The notes: generated by a model from the sequence alone, not told the origin. A stretch of 64,000 bases of DNA from Actinomycetota bacterium (GCA_009885805.1 VFJZ01000006.1:62001-126000), one strand, 5' to 3'. Numbered from the stretch's first letter, positions 35,398 through 43,770 are shown. Program-made: numbers and translations.

Positions 35398-36406
35398 CGG
35401 CGACGGACTGTTCGACCCGGTCGCGGTCGCTCGCTTCCTCGACGCCTACGGCATCGGCTCGGGGCCGATCCGCCATGCGCCGCTCGGCGACGGCCACTCG
35501 AACCTGACCTACCTGGTCGAGCGCGGGGACGTCCGCGTCGTGCTGCGCCGCCCGCCCCGTCCGCCGCTGCCACCCTCGGCGCACGACATGCTGCGCGAGT
35601 CGGCGATCCTGACGCGCCTCCACGCCGCCGGTGCGCGTGTTCCGCGTGTCTTCGCCGTCTGCGACGACGTGACGCTTCTCGGCGTGCCCTTCTACGTGAT
35701 GGAACTCGCCGCCGGCGTCGCGTGCGACCAGGCGCTGCCCACGGCGATCGACCAACCGTCGGAACGGGCCGCGCTCGGCGCGGAGGTGCTCGACGTGCTC
35801 GCCGAGATCCACGCAATCGATCCGGCCGCGAGCGGGCTCGCGACGTTCGGGCGCCCCGACGGCTACCTCGCGCGCCAGGTCCGGCGATTCCTCGAGATCT
35901 GGCCGCACAACCGCACCCGCGACCTCGACGGCGGGGTGGAGCGCGTTGCCGCCTGGCTGCTCGCGAACCTTCCTGCATCGGGCCCGCCGACCGTCGTCCA
36001 CGGCGACTTCCGGATCGGCAACCTGCTCGCGGCACCGGACGCGCCGGCGAGGATCACGGCGGTCCTCGACTGGGAGCTCTGCACGATCGGTGACCCGCTC
36101 GCCGACGTCGGCTACCTGGTGTCCACCTACGACGACCCCGACCTGTCACCGGTCACCGCCCTGACCGGATTTCCGTCCGCGGCCGACCTCGGCGCGCGTT
36201 ACGCCGCCCTCACGGGCCGCGACGTCTCGCACCTCGCCTGGTACGAGTGCCTCGCGCACTGGAAGGCGGTCGTCTTCCTCGAGAACATGTGGAAGCGGTA
36301 CCTCGCCGGCGATCGGGACGACGCGTTCGCGGCGCGGCTCGGCGAGCGGGTGCCGGCCCGGCTCCGCGCCGCCGACGAGGCCGCTGCCCGTTACGAGGCC
36401 GGGTGA
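35378..36406 (+). CDS. aminoglycoside-phosphotransferase-fold kinase, ACAD10/11 kinase-like
   Basis: A 342-residue protein from ATG 35378, overlapping the dehydrogenase by 20 bp. Kinase motifs: LGDGHSNLTYLVERG (P-loop equivalent), VVLRRPP (Lys region), catalytic loop TVVHGDFRIGNLLA, and metal motif AVLDWELCTIGDPLADVGYL. The subfamily is that of ACAD10/11 N-terminal kinases and LvaA-like proteins, which phosphorylate a hydroxyl on an acyl-CoA. The tight overlap suggests a complex or sequential action with the dehydrogenase. Drug resistance is unlikely. Confidence 0.87.
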   Translation: MAGASPDGDGLFDPVAVARFLDAYGIGSGPIRHAPLGDGHSNLTYLVERGDVRVVLRRPPRPPLPPSAHDMLRESAILTRLHAAGARVPRVFAVCDDVTLLGVPFYVMELAAGVACDQALPTAIDQPSERAALGAEVLDVLAEIHAIDPAASGLATFGRPDGYLARQVRRFLEIWPHNRTRDLDGGVERVAAWLLANLPASGPPTVVHGDFRIGNLLAAPDAPARITAVLDWELCTIGDPLADVGYLVSTYDDPDLSPVTALTGFPSAADLGARYAALTGRDVSHLAWYECLAHWKAVVFLENMWKRYLAGDRDDAFAARLGERVPARLRAADEAAARYEAG

Positions 36407-37137
36407 CGGTCGGCGGCCTCCTCGTCGTCGGCGCGCTCGGGTTCGTCGGCGCCCTCACGCAGGGCGTGACCGGCCTCGGCTACGGGCTCGTCGTGGCGCC
36501 GGCGCTGTTCGCCGCGCTCGAACCGCGGCAGGCACTGTTCGCAGGGCTCTCGTCCGCGATCGTCGTCAATGTCCTGATGCTCGGCGGCCGCCGACCCGTC
36601 GTCCACGCTCGTCCCGCCGCGCTGGTGCTCGCCGCCGCCTTCCCTGGCCTGGCGGCGGGCGCGGCCGTCGTCGGACTCGTCGCCAAGCACGACCTGCAGG
36701 TCGCCGTCGGCGTTGCCGTCCTGGCCGCCGTTCTCGCCCGGCTGTGGCACCCCGGCGTACTGATCGGCAGCGCCCGCGCCGTCGCTCGCCTCGGCGCCGG
36801 CGCCGTCGCCGGGTTCCTGACCACGACCGTCTCAACCAATGGTCCGCCGCTGGCGCTGTGGCTCGACGCCGAGCGGGTCGAACCGCGTGTTGCACGCGAC
36901 ACGCTACAGGTGCTGTTCGGGGCGCTCAACCTGACGGGGATCTGCCTCCTCCTCGTCCACGAGCGCCCGCAGGGCGAGGCCATCGCTGTCGCGGTGGCGC
37001 TCGTGCCGCTGCTCGCGATCGGCGTCCGCGCCGGCCGTCGGCTCGCGACACGTCTGGACGAGACCGGAGCGCGCCGCGCCGCGCTGGCGATCATCGCGGC
37101 GACGGGCCTTCTCAGCGTGATCGTCGGGCTATGGTGA
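36403..37137 (+). CDS. TauE/SafE (TSUP) family membrane transporter
   Basis: A 244-residue protein starting at GTG 36403 in a GTGA overlap with the kinase. About eight hydrophobic segments; GFVGALTQGVTGLGYGLVVAPAL and GAVAGFLTTTVSTNGPPLALWL are the two pseudo-symmetric family motifs. TSUP proteins export sulfite, sulfonates or small organic anions. It may remove a product of the ACAD/kinase pathway (inference). Confidence 0.88.
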   Translation: MTVGGLLVVGALGFVGALTQGVTGLGYGLVVAPALFAALEPRQALFAGLSSAIVVNVLMLGGRRPVVHARPAALVLAAAFPGLAAGAAVVGLVAKHDLQVAVGVAVLAAVLARLWHPGVLIGSARAVARLGAGAVAGFLTTTVSTNGPPLALWLDAERVEPRVARDTLQVLFGALNLTGICLLLVHERPQGEAIAVAVALVPLLAIGVRAGRRLATRLDETGARRAALAIIAATGLLSVIVGLW

Positions 37138-37141
37138 GCCG

Positions 37142-37741
37142 GTGAGACGTCTGCTGATCGCCCTCCTCTGCATGCTGCCGGTTGCGTGTGGCGGCGGTGG
37201 CCCCGGGAGCGTGTCGGAGCGAACGGTCACCGTGACGCAAACCGTGTTCACGACACCCGGCGACACGATCGCGGTGCCGAGCGAAGGCCCGCTGACGCGC
37301 GACGGATTCCGCGACCTCGTGGCCGGGCTGCGCAAGATCGTCGGTCGCGACCCACTCGTCTTCGAGGTCTACCTCTACGAGACGCACGCCAGCTTCGAGG
37401 TCTATGACCGGACGACCGGGTTCACCGACGACTACGACTGGTCGCAGGGCGCCTTCGAGCCGCCCGAGCCGGTCAAGCGCGTGCGTCAGGACGTCAACCG
37501 GGAACTGTTCGCGCTGGAGGAGGTCGCCATCGACGGCCCGTTCCGCTTCATCTCCGGCGTGGCGGAGGTGCGTCTCGAGGGCGTCGAGTCGAGTTCACGG
37601 GCGATCCGGATCGCCCGTGACTCCGTCAGCGGCGACGCGCCGGGGCCGATCCAGATGTCGACGTCGCTGTCGGGGACGCGTCAGGACGCCTACATCGCCG
37701 GCGACAGCCGAGGGCGGATCACGGCGACGGAGATCCGCTGA
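37142..37741 (+). CDS. hypothetical lipoprotein
   Basis: A 199-residue protein from GTG 37142, 4 bp after the transporter. Signal peptide RRLLIALLCMLPVAC with lipobox PVAC (Cys at 16) followed by GGGG. The mature part is about 180 residues of mixed strands with no recognisable domain. It is probably anchored outside the cytoplasmic membrane. Its 3' end overlaps the convergent PLP lyase by 23 bp. Confidence 0.78.
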   Translation: MRRLLIALLCMLPVACGGGGPGSVSERTVTVTQTVFTTPGDTIAVPSEGPLTRDGFRDLVAGLRKIVGRDPLVFEVYLYETHASFEVYDRTTGFTDDYDWSQGAFEPPEPVKRVRQDVNRELFALEEVAIDGPFRFISGVAEVRLEGVESSSRAIRIARDSVSGDAPGPIQMSTSLSGTRQDAYIAGDSRGRITATEIR

Positions 37742-38807
37742 GCACGACGTCGCGGTAACGCTCAGGGTCGGTCGCGCCCTCCGTGTTGACGACGAGCACC
37801 GAGCGGATGCCCGCGAAGCCGATCCGGTCACGGAGGTCGGCGCAGGCCGGTGACGTGGCGAGCGCGAGCAGCCCCGCTGTCGACGCGGCGCCCGACTCCC
37901 CGGCTTCCACGCCGAGTGCGGCGAGCTTCCGCGCCGCCTCGTCGGAGGCCGGATCGTCGAGGATCACGATGCCAGCGAGCCCGGCGGCGAGCGTCGGCCA
38001 GGCGGCCACGCTCGGCGTTCCCGCGTCGAGGCAGGCCATGGTCGTGTGCGTGCCCGTGATCGTCACCGGCCGCCCGGCCTCGAGTGATGCCGCGACGCAG
38101 GCCGCACCGGCGGGCTCGGCGCCGACGGCGGCGACGCCGTGGCGCATCGCCCAGCGCACGCCGCTCGCGGCGAAGGAGCCGACGCCGAGCTGCAGGACGA
38201 CGAGGTCGACGCCCGCACCCTGCTCCGCGAGCTGGGCCCAGGCTTCGGCGAACAGCGTGCCGTAGCCGTCGATCACCCACTCGCCGACCGCCGAGCCGCC
38301 GGTGAGGTCGGCGTCGTTCACGGCGCGCGCCGCGGGGTCGGCCGCAGCATCGTCGAGCGAGGCGGTCACGGCGGCGTCGTACGCGTCGTCGACGACGACG
38401 ACGGCCGCGCCCTCGTCGCGGATCGCCTGGCGCCGCGGCTCGGCGCAGAACGACGGCACGTAGATCGTCGCGTCGAGGCCGAGCAGTCGCGCCATGTGTG
38501 CGACGGCGCGGCCGTGGTTGCCGTCCGTCGCCGTTGTCAGGCGGCGGATGCCGGCCGCCTCGGCGGCGGCGCGCAGCTCGCCGAGGTCGCTCGACCCGCC
38601 GAGGAGGCGCGCGATCGCCCAGCTCGCGCCGAGGAACTTGAAGGCGGGGAGGCCGAAACGGCTCGACTCGTCCTTGATCCAGACGTCCTGCAGGCCCGCC
38701 TCCGTCGCGAGCGAGGGCGCATGGACGAGCCGCGTCGCCGCATATCCGGGCAGCGCGCGATGGAAGTCGAGCGTCGAGACGCCCACGTTGCAGATGGCAC
38801 GTGTCAT
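37719..38807 (-). CDS. PLP-dependent lyase, diaminopropionate ammonia-lyase-like
   Basis: A 362-residue fold-type II PLP enzyme. PLP Lys K57 in FGLPAFKFLGASW, preceded by VWIKDESSR; the phosphate loop is LGVGSFAASGVRWAM; TTATDGNHGRAVAHMARLLG contacts the cofactor. The KDES(S/T)RFGLPAFK pattern is that of diaminopropionate ammonia-lyase and related threonine dehydratases. It overlaps the ketopantoate-reductase-like gene by 4 bp and is last in a four-gene minus-strand operon. Confidence 0.85.
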   Translation of the reverse strand: MTRAICNVGVSTLDFHRALPGYAATRLVHAPSLATEAGLQDVWIKDESSRFGLPAFKFLGASWAIARLLGGSSDLGELRAAAEAAGIRRLTTATDGNHGRAVAHMARLLGLDATIYVPSFCAEPRRQAIRDEGAAVVVVDDAYDAAVTASLDDAAADPAARAVNDADLTGGSAVGEWVIDGYGTLFAEAWAQLAEQGAGVDLVVLQLGVGSFAASGVRWAMRHGVAAVGAEPAGAACVAASLEAGRPVTITGTHTTMACLDAGTPSVAAWPTLAAGLAGIVILDDPASDEAARKLAALGVEAGESGAASTAGLLALATSPACADLRDRIGFAGIRSVLVVNTEGATDPERYRDVVLSGSPSP

Positions 38808-39787
38808 CGCGGCTCCTTCAGCCCGAGGGTTTGCGCGAGGAGCCCCGTTGCGGCGGCAACCGTGCGCAGGTGCGGGATCGGCGTCCCGGTCAGGTCGGCG
38901 AGCTCGACGACGGCGTCGACGATCGCGCCGAGCTCGAGCGCCTTGCCCGCTTCGAGGTCCATCAGCGTCGAGGTCTTGTGCTCGCCGACTTGTTCGGCGC
39001 CGTCGAGGCGTCGCTCGATCTCCACGCGCGGTTCGCAGCCGACGGCGCGCGCGACGGCGATCGTCTCCGCCATGATCGCGACCACGACCGCCCGCAGCGG
39101 CGGGTCGGTCGCGATCCGCACCATCGTCGCGCGGGTCAGGGCCGAGATCGGGTTGAACGCGACGTTCCCCATCAGCTTGACCCAGATGTCGTTCCGCACG
39201 TCGGCCTCGACGGGGCACTTGAGGCCGCCCGCGACCATCGCCGCCGCGAACTGCTCGCACCGCGCGGAGATCGTCCGGTCGGGCTCGCCGATCGAGAACC
39301 GGGTGCCCTCGACGTGGCGGATGACGCCCGGTGCCTCGATCTCCGTCGCGCAGTACACCACGCAACCGATTGCCCGCTCGGGCGCGATGACGGCGGTCGT
39401 CGCGCCACCCGGGTCGACCGCCTCGATACGGCGGCCGTCGAACGCGCCGCCGTGCTCGTGGAAGTACCACCAGGGCAGGCCGTTCTGGGCCGCGACGACG
39501 GCGGTGGTGTCGTGGAGGAGGGGTGCGAGGAGGGGGCCGCAGGTCGCGTACTGGTACGCCTTCAGCCCGAGGAAGACGACGTCGACGGGGCCGATCACGG
39601 CCGGGTCGTCCGTCGCCGGGACGCGGCTCGTGAAGTCGCCGCGGTCGGAGTGGACGCGGACGCCGTGTTCCTGCATCGCGGCCAGGTGCGCGCCGCGCGC
39701 GACGAGGTGGACGTCCGCGCCGCCGCGATGCAGCGCCGCGCCGACGTAGGCGCCGATCGCGCCGGCGCCGAGGACGGCGATCCTCAC
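38804..39787 (-). CDS. panE: ketopantoate reductase-like (ApbA/PanE) NADPH oxidoreductase
   Basis: A 327-residue protein from GTG 39787. N-terminal NADPH loop RIAVLGAGAIGAYVG; the catalytic Lys region is NDIWVKLMGNVAFNPISALT; a C-terminal helical domain carries GEHKTSTLMDLEAGKALELG, the family's substrate-binding H(K/R)(P/T)S(M/T)xxD block. It would reduce 2-dehydropantoate in CoA synthesis, but paralogs in catabolic operons are common and the neighbours (CoA ligase, PLP lyase) make a different 2-keto substrate possible. Overlaps of 4 bp on both sides. Confidence 0.82.
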   Translation of the reverse strand: MRIAVLGAGAIGAYVGAALHRGGADVHLVARGAHLAAMQEHGVRVHSDRGDFTSRVPATDDPAVIGPVDVVFLGLKAYQYATCGPLLAPLLHDTTAVVAAQNGLPWWYFHEHGGAFDGRRIEAVDPGGATTAVIAPERAIGCVVYCATEIEAPGVIRHVEGTRFSIGEPDRTISARCEQFAAAMVAGGLKCPVEADVRNDIWVKLMGNVAFNPISALTRATMVRIATDPPLRAVVVAIMAETIAVARAVGCEPRVEIERRLDGAEQVGEHKTSTLMDLEAGKALELGAIVDAVVELADLTGTPIPHLRTVAAATGLLAQTLGLKEPR

Positions 39788-41220
39788 TCGGCTCCGATCA
39801 GCTTCGCCATCGTGCGCCGCTGGATCTTGCCGGTCGCGCCCTTCGGGATCGCATCGACGACGACGATCCGGTCCGGCACCTTGAACGCCGCAAGCGAGGC
39901 GGAGCAGTGCGCCCGGAGCGTCGCCTCGTCGGCCTTGGCGCGTAGAACGACGACCGCGCCGACCGCCTCGCCGTACTTCGCGTCCGGCAGGGAGAAGGCG
40001 ACCGCCTCCGCCACGGCGGCGTGCCGCAGCAGTGCGTCCTCGACCTCGTGCGGCGAGATCTTCTCGCCGCCGCGGTTGATCAGCTCCTTGATGCGACCGG
40101 CCAGGTGCACGTAGCCGGCGGCGTCGAGTGAGCCGGAGTCGCCGGTGCGGAACCAGCCGTCGCGGAAGGAGGCCGCGTTCGCCTCCGGATTCGATCGGTA
40201 GCCGTCGACGACGCCAGGACCGCGGACGGAGACCTCGCCGACGATGCCGGTCGGTTGGGGCCGCCAGTCGCCGTCGAGGACGGCGACCTCGGTACCGGTC
40301 GGGAGGCCGACGCTGCCTGGGATCCGTTCGGCCGGCGGCAGCGGGTTCGAGGCCATCTGGTGCGCGGCCTCGGTCATACCGTACGCCTCGACGAGCGGGA
40401 TCGCGAAGCGCTCCTCGAAGCTCGCGAGCAGGGTCGGCGCGAGTGCGGACGAGCACGACCGGGCGAACCGCAGCGCATGCGGCGGCCGGGTCGCGCCCTC
40501 CGCTTCGCGCGTCGCGAGGATGTGGTGAATGGTCGGCACGGCGCTGAACCAGGTGGCGCCGTGGGCGGCGCCGTCCGCCCAGAAGGCGCTCCCGGAGAAG
40601 CGGCGCGGGCAGATCACGGTGCCCCCGGAGACGAGCGTCGCGAGCGTCGAGGCGACGAGCCCGTGGACGTGGAAGAGCGGCATCACGCAGTGCGAGACGT
40701 CGTCAGCAGTCAGGCCGTAGGTTGCCGCGACGGTTCGCGCGGAGGCCATCAGGTTCCGCTGTCGGATCGGCACCTGCTTCGGCCGGGCCGTCGTTCCGCT
40801 CGTGTGGAGCAGGAGCGCCGTCGCGTCAGCGTCGGGCGCGGGCAGGTCGGAGGCCGCCGGGGTGAGCGCCGAGAGGTCGATGGCGTCGGGCAGAGTGGGC
40901 GCGTCGCCGGCGCGGCCGATCACGAGGCGCGGCTGCAGGTCGTCGAGGTAGAACGCGAACTCGTCCGCCCGGTACGCCGGGTTCAGGGGAGCGGCGGCGG
41001 CGCCGGCGGCGACCACTGCCAGGAACGTCGTGATGATCTCGGGGCCGTTCACCATCGAGAAGGCGACGACGTCGCCCGGCTCGACGCCACGAGTGACGAG
41101 GCTGCGGGCGAGGGTGTCGACGTCCGCGCGCAGTTCGCCGTACGTGACGCGCCGGCCAGACGCCGGCTCGATCAGGGCGGTGGCGGTGTCCGCGCCGCCG
41201 AGGGTGAGCGGCTCGCTCAT
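39784..41220 (-). CDS. acyl-CoA synthetase, oxalyl-CoA-synthetase (AAE3)-like
   Basis: A 478-residue AMP-forming ligase. P-loop LLLHTSGTTARPKQVP, LFHVHGLVASTLATLVSGG, VEAYGMTEAAHQMASNPLP, FRTGDSGSLDAAGYVHLAGRIKELINRGGEKISP and the A10 Lys in PKGATGKIQRR. The HVHGL motif, TEA(T/A)HxM(S/A)SNPLP and short N-terminus strongly recall plant AAE3 and yeast Pcs60 oxalate-CoA ligases. No oxalyl-CoA decarboxylase is adjacent; the ThDP enzyme at 29507 is a distant possibility. Overlaps neighbours by 4 bp on each side. Confidence 0.86.
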   Translation of the reverse strand: MSEPLTLGGADTATALIEPASGRRVTYGELRADVDTLARSLVTRGVEPGDVVAFSMVNGPEIITTFLAVVAAGAAAAPLNPAYRADEFAFYLDDLQPRLVIGRAGDAPTLPDAIDLSALTPAASDLPAPDADATALLLHTSGTTARPKQVPIRQRNLMASARTVAATYGLTADDVSHCVMPLFHVHGLVASTLATLVSGGTVICPRRFSGSAFWADGAAHGATWFSAVPTIHHILATREAEGATRPPHALRFARSCSSALAPTLLASFEERFAIPLVEAYGMTEAAHQMASNPLPPAERIPGSVGLPTGTEVAVLDGDWRPQPTGIVGEVSVRGPGVVDGYRSNPEANAASFRDGWFRTGDSGSLDAAGYVHLAGRIKELINRGGEKISPHEVEDALLRHAAVAEAVAFSLPDAKYGEAVGAVVVLRAKADEATLRAHCSASLAAFKVPDRIVVVDAIPKGATGKIQRRTMAKLIGAE

Positions 41221-41660
41221 CGGAGCGTCAGCTCCATCGCCGTCGCCGAAGCGGGGCAGGCGCTCGTGAACTCGACCGTTGCGCGCACCGGTTCCGGTAC
41301 CTGGTCGCGGTCGACCGCGTGGAACCCGAAGCGCGGGAAGAACGTGTCCGCCGTCTCCGTGAGCAGGTAGAGCGCGGCGACGCGTCGCTCGCGGGCGAGC
41401 CCGAGCGCGGCCTCGGTCAGCGCAGTGCCGAGGCCCTCGCCACGGGAGGGTGCGGCGACGGCGAGGGAGCGCAGCAGCGCGTAGTCACCGACCGGCTCGA
41501 GTGCCACGACGCCGTGAAAGAAAGGGATCAGATCCCTTTCTTTCACGGCGACGAGCGTCGTGGCGACGAGGTCATCGAAGCCCGCCGTCGGCAGGCCGCT
41601 CGCCGCGAGGAGCGCGCTGGCGGCCAACATGTCGGTCGGCCTGGCGGGATCGATCTGCAT
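41217..41660 (-). CDS. GNAT N-acetyltransferase, ArsN2-like, with embedded palindromic repeat
   Basis: A 147-residue protein from ATG 41660. It has the acetyl-CoA loop APSRGEGLGTALTEAALGLA and the late YLLTETADTFFPRFGFHAVDRDQVP typical of ArsN2-like acetyltransferases. Between strands, where relatives have a short acidic turn, it reads VKERDLIPFFHG; this stretch is encoded by a 39-bp perfect palindrome (41511-41549) that recurs at 49931. The repeat appears to have inserted in frame. First gene of a four-gene operon, ending in an ATGA overlap with the CoA ligase. Divergent from osmC. Confidence 0.83.
   Translation of the reverse strand: MQIDPARPTDMLAASALLAASGLPTAGFDDLVATTLVAVKERDLIPFFHGVVALEPVGDYALLRSLAVAAPSRGEGLGTALTEAALGLARERRVAALYLLTETADTFFPRFGFHAVDRDQVPEPVRATVEFTSACPASATAMELTLR
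41511..41549. repeat. 39-bp perfect palindrome, copy 1 (inside GNAT gene)
   Basis: Arms of 19 bp, GCCGTGAAAGAAAGGGATC and its exact complement, around a central A at 41530. The core GTGAAAGAAAGGGATC is shared with the copy at 49931-49963. It is much more A-rich than the surroundings and is translated as part of the acetyltransferase. No transposase is in the window, so it would be a non-autonomous, REP- or MITE-like element. Confidence 0.85.
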
Positions 41661-41668
41661 CGCTGCCG

Positions 41669-41675
41669 AATAATG
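41669..41675. promoter_or_regulatory. overlapping divergent -10 boxes of GNAT and osmC
   Basis: Plus AATAAT (41669-41674), 6 nt, ATG 41681. Minus CATTAT (41675-41670), 9 nt, ATG 41660. Both leaderless; start codons are 20 bp apart. Confidence 0.55.
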
Positions 41676-41680
41676 CCGCC

Positions 41681-42079
41681 ATGCCTGACGTGACGGTGCG
41701 GACAGTGGGTGGTACGGCCGTGCGGATCGAAGCCGGCGCACACGAGTTGGTCGCCGACGAGCCGGTTCCCGTCGGCGCCGATCGCGGTCCCGATCCCTAC
41801 GCGCTGCTCCTGGGAGCGCTCGGCGCGTGTACCGCCATCACCGTGACGCTCTACGCGAAGCGCAAGGGCTGGCCGCTCGAGGGAGTCGAGGTGCGCCTGC
41901 GGCACGAGCGCGAGCACACGGACGACTGCGCCGCCGGCGGCGCCTGCGATCGCGCAGAGGTTCGCGTTGAGCTTCAGGGACCGCTCGACGACGCCCAGCG
42001 GACCCGGCTCGCGGAGATCGTGACACGCTGCCCGGTCGCGCGGACGCTCTCCCGTGGCGTCAGCGTGGTGCACGGCTGA
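41681..42079 (+). CDS. OsmC/OhrA family peroxiredoxin-like protein
   Basis: A 132-residue protein from ATG 41681 with the two family cysteines, C50 in LLGALGACTAITVTLYAKRKGWP and a second in EIVTRCPVARTLSRGV. OsmC proteins reduce organic hydroperoxides with dihydrolipoyl donors. An extra pair of Cys in the middle (DDCAAGGACDRAEV) is typical of the YhfA-like branch. It is convergent with the metallo-beta-lactamase gene, overlapping by 20 bp. Confidence 0.9.
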   Translation: MPDVTVRTVGGTAVRIEAGAHELVADEPVPVGADRGPDPYALLLGALGACTAITVTLYAKRKGWPLEGVEVRLRHEREHTDDCAAGGACDRAEVRVELQGPLDDAQRTRLAEIVTRCPVARTLSRGVSVVHG

Positions 42080-42082
42080 CGC
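42057..42082. terminator. hairpin at the osmC/MBL convergent junction
   Basis: GCGTCAG / CTGACGC arms with inner CGTG / CACG pairing and one bulge. It spans the final codons of both genes, so it could end transcripts from both sides. Confidence 0.5.
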
Positions 42083-42869
42083 GCGCCGCCGCCGTCGCCT
42101 CGGCGTGGAACTCCCGATACATCTCGTGGACCGCGCCGCGGCCGTCGCCGAACCGCGCGACCGCCTCGTCGTACGGCAGCTCCGGATCAGCCTCGATCGC
42201 GTCCAGCCACGCGAGGTTGCGGGCGAGCAGGCCGGGGTCGGTCGTGCCGCCGTGGCAGGGCAGGACGACGAGTGGATCGAGCGCGGCGAGGCGCTCCAGC
42301 GAGCGGCGCATCGCGACGAACCCCTCGGGGGTCTCGACGTGCGGGAACGGCACCTCGGCCGCGTCGGCCGCGAGCAGGAGCCTGAGTTCCGGCACCCACA
42401 GCGAGACGTGGTCGTCGCTGTGCCCGGGCGTGTGGAGCAGTTCGATCCTCAGGTCGCCGCCGTCCAGCAGCAAGCCCTCGTCGCCGAACAGGACCGTTGG
42501 CGGCGTCGCCACCACCTCGTCGAAACGGCCCGGCATCCGCTCGCGCCACCGCGCCAGGTCGGCCTCCGCCTCGGCCCCGGTGAGGCGCTCACCGCAGCGG
42601 CGGTGGCCGATGATCGGTGCCTCGCCGGCGAAGACCTGGTTGCCCCAGGCGTGGTCGTAGTCGGCGTGGCTGTCGACGACGACCAGCAGCCGGCCGGCGC
42701 GGTCGTCCGCGATCGCGTCTCGCAGTCGGCGGGCGTCGGCCGGCGTCGACATCGTGTCGACGACGACGAGCAGGCGCCTTGTCCGGACGACGAACGTGTC
42801 GACCTCGTCGCCGAGCCGGAAGCGGCGGATCCGACCGTCGACCCCGGGTGGTTCCTCCGAGAAACGCAC
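42060..42869 (-). CDS. metallo-beta-lactamase-fold hydrolase
   Basis: A 269-residue protein from GTG 42869, 2 bp after the stop of the nitrile hydratase accessory gene. Metal motif VVVDSHADYDHAWGN (H-x-D-x-D-H variant), second-site motif ELLHTPGHSDDHVSLW, Asp in LAADAAEV, and final His in VVLPCHGG. Its position as last gene of the nitrile hydratase operon suggests a linked role, perhaps hydrolysis of a pathway intermediate, or metal handling. That is inference; the family is broad. Confidence 0.85.
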   Translation of the reverse strand: MRFSEEPPGVDGRIRRFRLGDEVDTFVVRTRRLLVVVDTMSTPADARRLRDAIADDRAGRLLVVVDSHADYDHAWGNQVFAGEAPIIGHRRCGERLTGAEAEADLARWRERMPGRFDEVVATPPTVLFGDEGLLLDGGDLRIELLHTPGHSDDHVSLWVPELRLLLAADAAEVPFPHVETPEGFVAMRRSLERLAALDPLVVLPCHGGTTDPGLLARNLAWLDAIEADPELPYDEAVARFGDGRGAVHEMYREFHAEATAAARVSRAPR

Positions 42870-42871
42870 CG

Positions 42872-43138
42872 CTACGGGGCGGCGCCGTGCGTCGCGACGA
42901 GCCGGTCGAGGGCGTCGATCCAGGCCGTGTAGTACGCCGCGGCCGGGTCCTCGTCGGGATCGTGGCCATGCCGCTCGATCGCGGCGGCGAGGGCGTCGCG
43001 CCACTCGACCGCGCCGATGCCGAGCGAGCGCATCGCGACGACGCCGAGGCCGAGCGCGCGGGCCTGCCACGGCTCCTCGAAGACGAGCTCGCCGTTCGCG
43101 CGCGGGAGGTCGAGCGTTGTCAGCAGCGGATCGGTCAT
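42872..43138 (-). CDS. nitrile hydratase accessory (activator) protein
   Basis: An 88-residue protein with [33 protein letters not shown] and [19 protein letters not shown], the small P14K/P15K-like accessory family that resembles the beta-subunit N-terminal half and helps insert cobalt into the alpha subunit. It overlaps the alpha gene by 4 bp. Its presence directly downstream of alpha supports the cobalt assignment. Confidence 0.88.
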   Translation of the reverse strand: MTDPLLTTLDLPRANGELVFEEPWQARALGLGVVAMRSLGIGAVEWRDALAAAIERHGHDPDEDPAAAYYTAWIDALDRLVATHGAAP

Positions 43139-43770
43139 ACCGCTGCCGGTGCGCGTGGCACGCCCGTGCCGATCATGGAGTCGCGCGTGACGAGCGCCGC
43201 CAACTCGTCCTCACTCAGATCGTCGCTGCCAGCCGGGCGCTGTGGCAGCACCAGGTAGCGCACCTCGGCGGTCGAGTCCCAGACCCGGATCTCGGTCGCC
43301 GCGGGGAGTTCGAGGTCGAACTCGCGCAGCACGCTGCGGGGCTCGGCGACGACGCGGGCGCGATACGGCGGGCTCTTGTACCACGTCGGCGGCAGACCGA
43401 GCACCGGCCACGGATAGCAGGAGCAGAGCGTGCAGACGATGACGTTGTGCGTGTCGGGCGTGTTCTCGACGACGACCATCGTCTGGCCCTCCTCACCGCC
43501 GTAGCCGAGCTCGGCGATCGCCGCCGTGCCGTCGGCGAGCAGCCGCTCGCGGTAGGCCGGATCGCTCCAGGCACGCGCGACGACGCGCGCCCCGTTCTGC
43601 GGCCCGACGTCGTTGACGTAGTGGTCGATGACGGCGTCGATCGCGTCGCTCGCCACGATCCCCTTCTCGACCAGGAGCGCTTCGAGTGCGCGCGTGCGCA
43701 ACTCGGCCTCGCTCGCCGATCGCGGGTGGTGGTGGCCGTGCTCGTCGTGGTCGTGCTCGTGCTCGTGCAT
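43135..43770 (-). CDS. nthA: nitrile hydratase alpha subunit, cobalt type, with His-rich tail
   Basis: A 211-residue subunit. The metal-binding motif is V-C113-T-L-C116-S-C118; Thr after the first Cys marks the cobalt type (iron enzymes have Ser). [17 protein letters not shown] and [11 protein letters not shown] are conserved. The first 15 residues carry eight His (2, 4, 6, 8, 11, 13, 14, 15), an unusual tail that could bind or store cobalt. ATG 43770 overlaps the stop of the beta-1 gene by one base. The enzyme hydrates nitriles to amides; the natural substrate is unknown. Confidence 0.93.
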   Translation of the reverse strand: MHEHEHDHDEHGHHHPRSASEAELRTRALEALLVEKGIVASDAIDAVIDHYVNDVGPQNGARVVARAWSDPAYRERLLADGTAAIAELGYGGEEGQTMVVVENTPDTHNVIVCTLCSCYPWPVLGLPPTWYKSPPYRARVVAEPRSVLREFDLELPAATEIRVWDSTAEVRYLVLPQRPAGSDDLSEDELAALVTRDSMIGTGVPRAPAAV

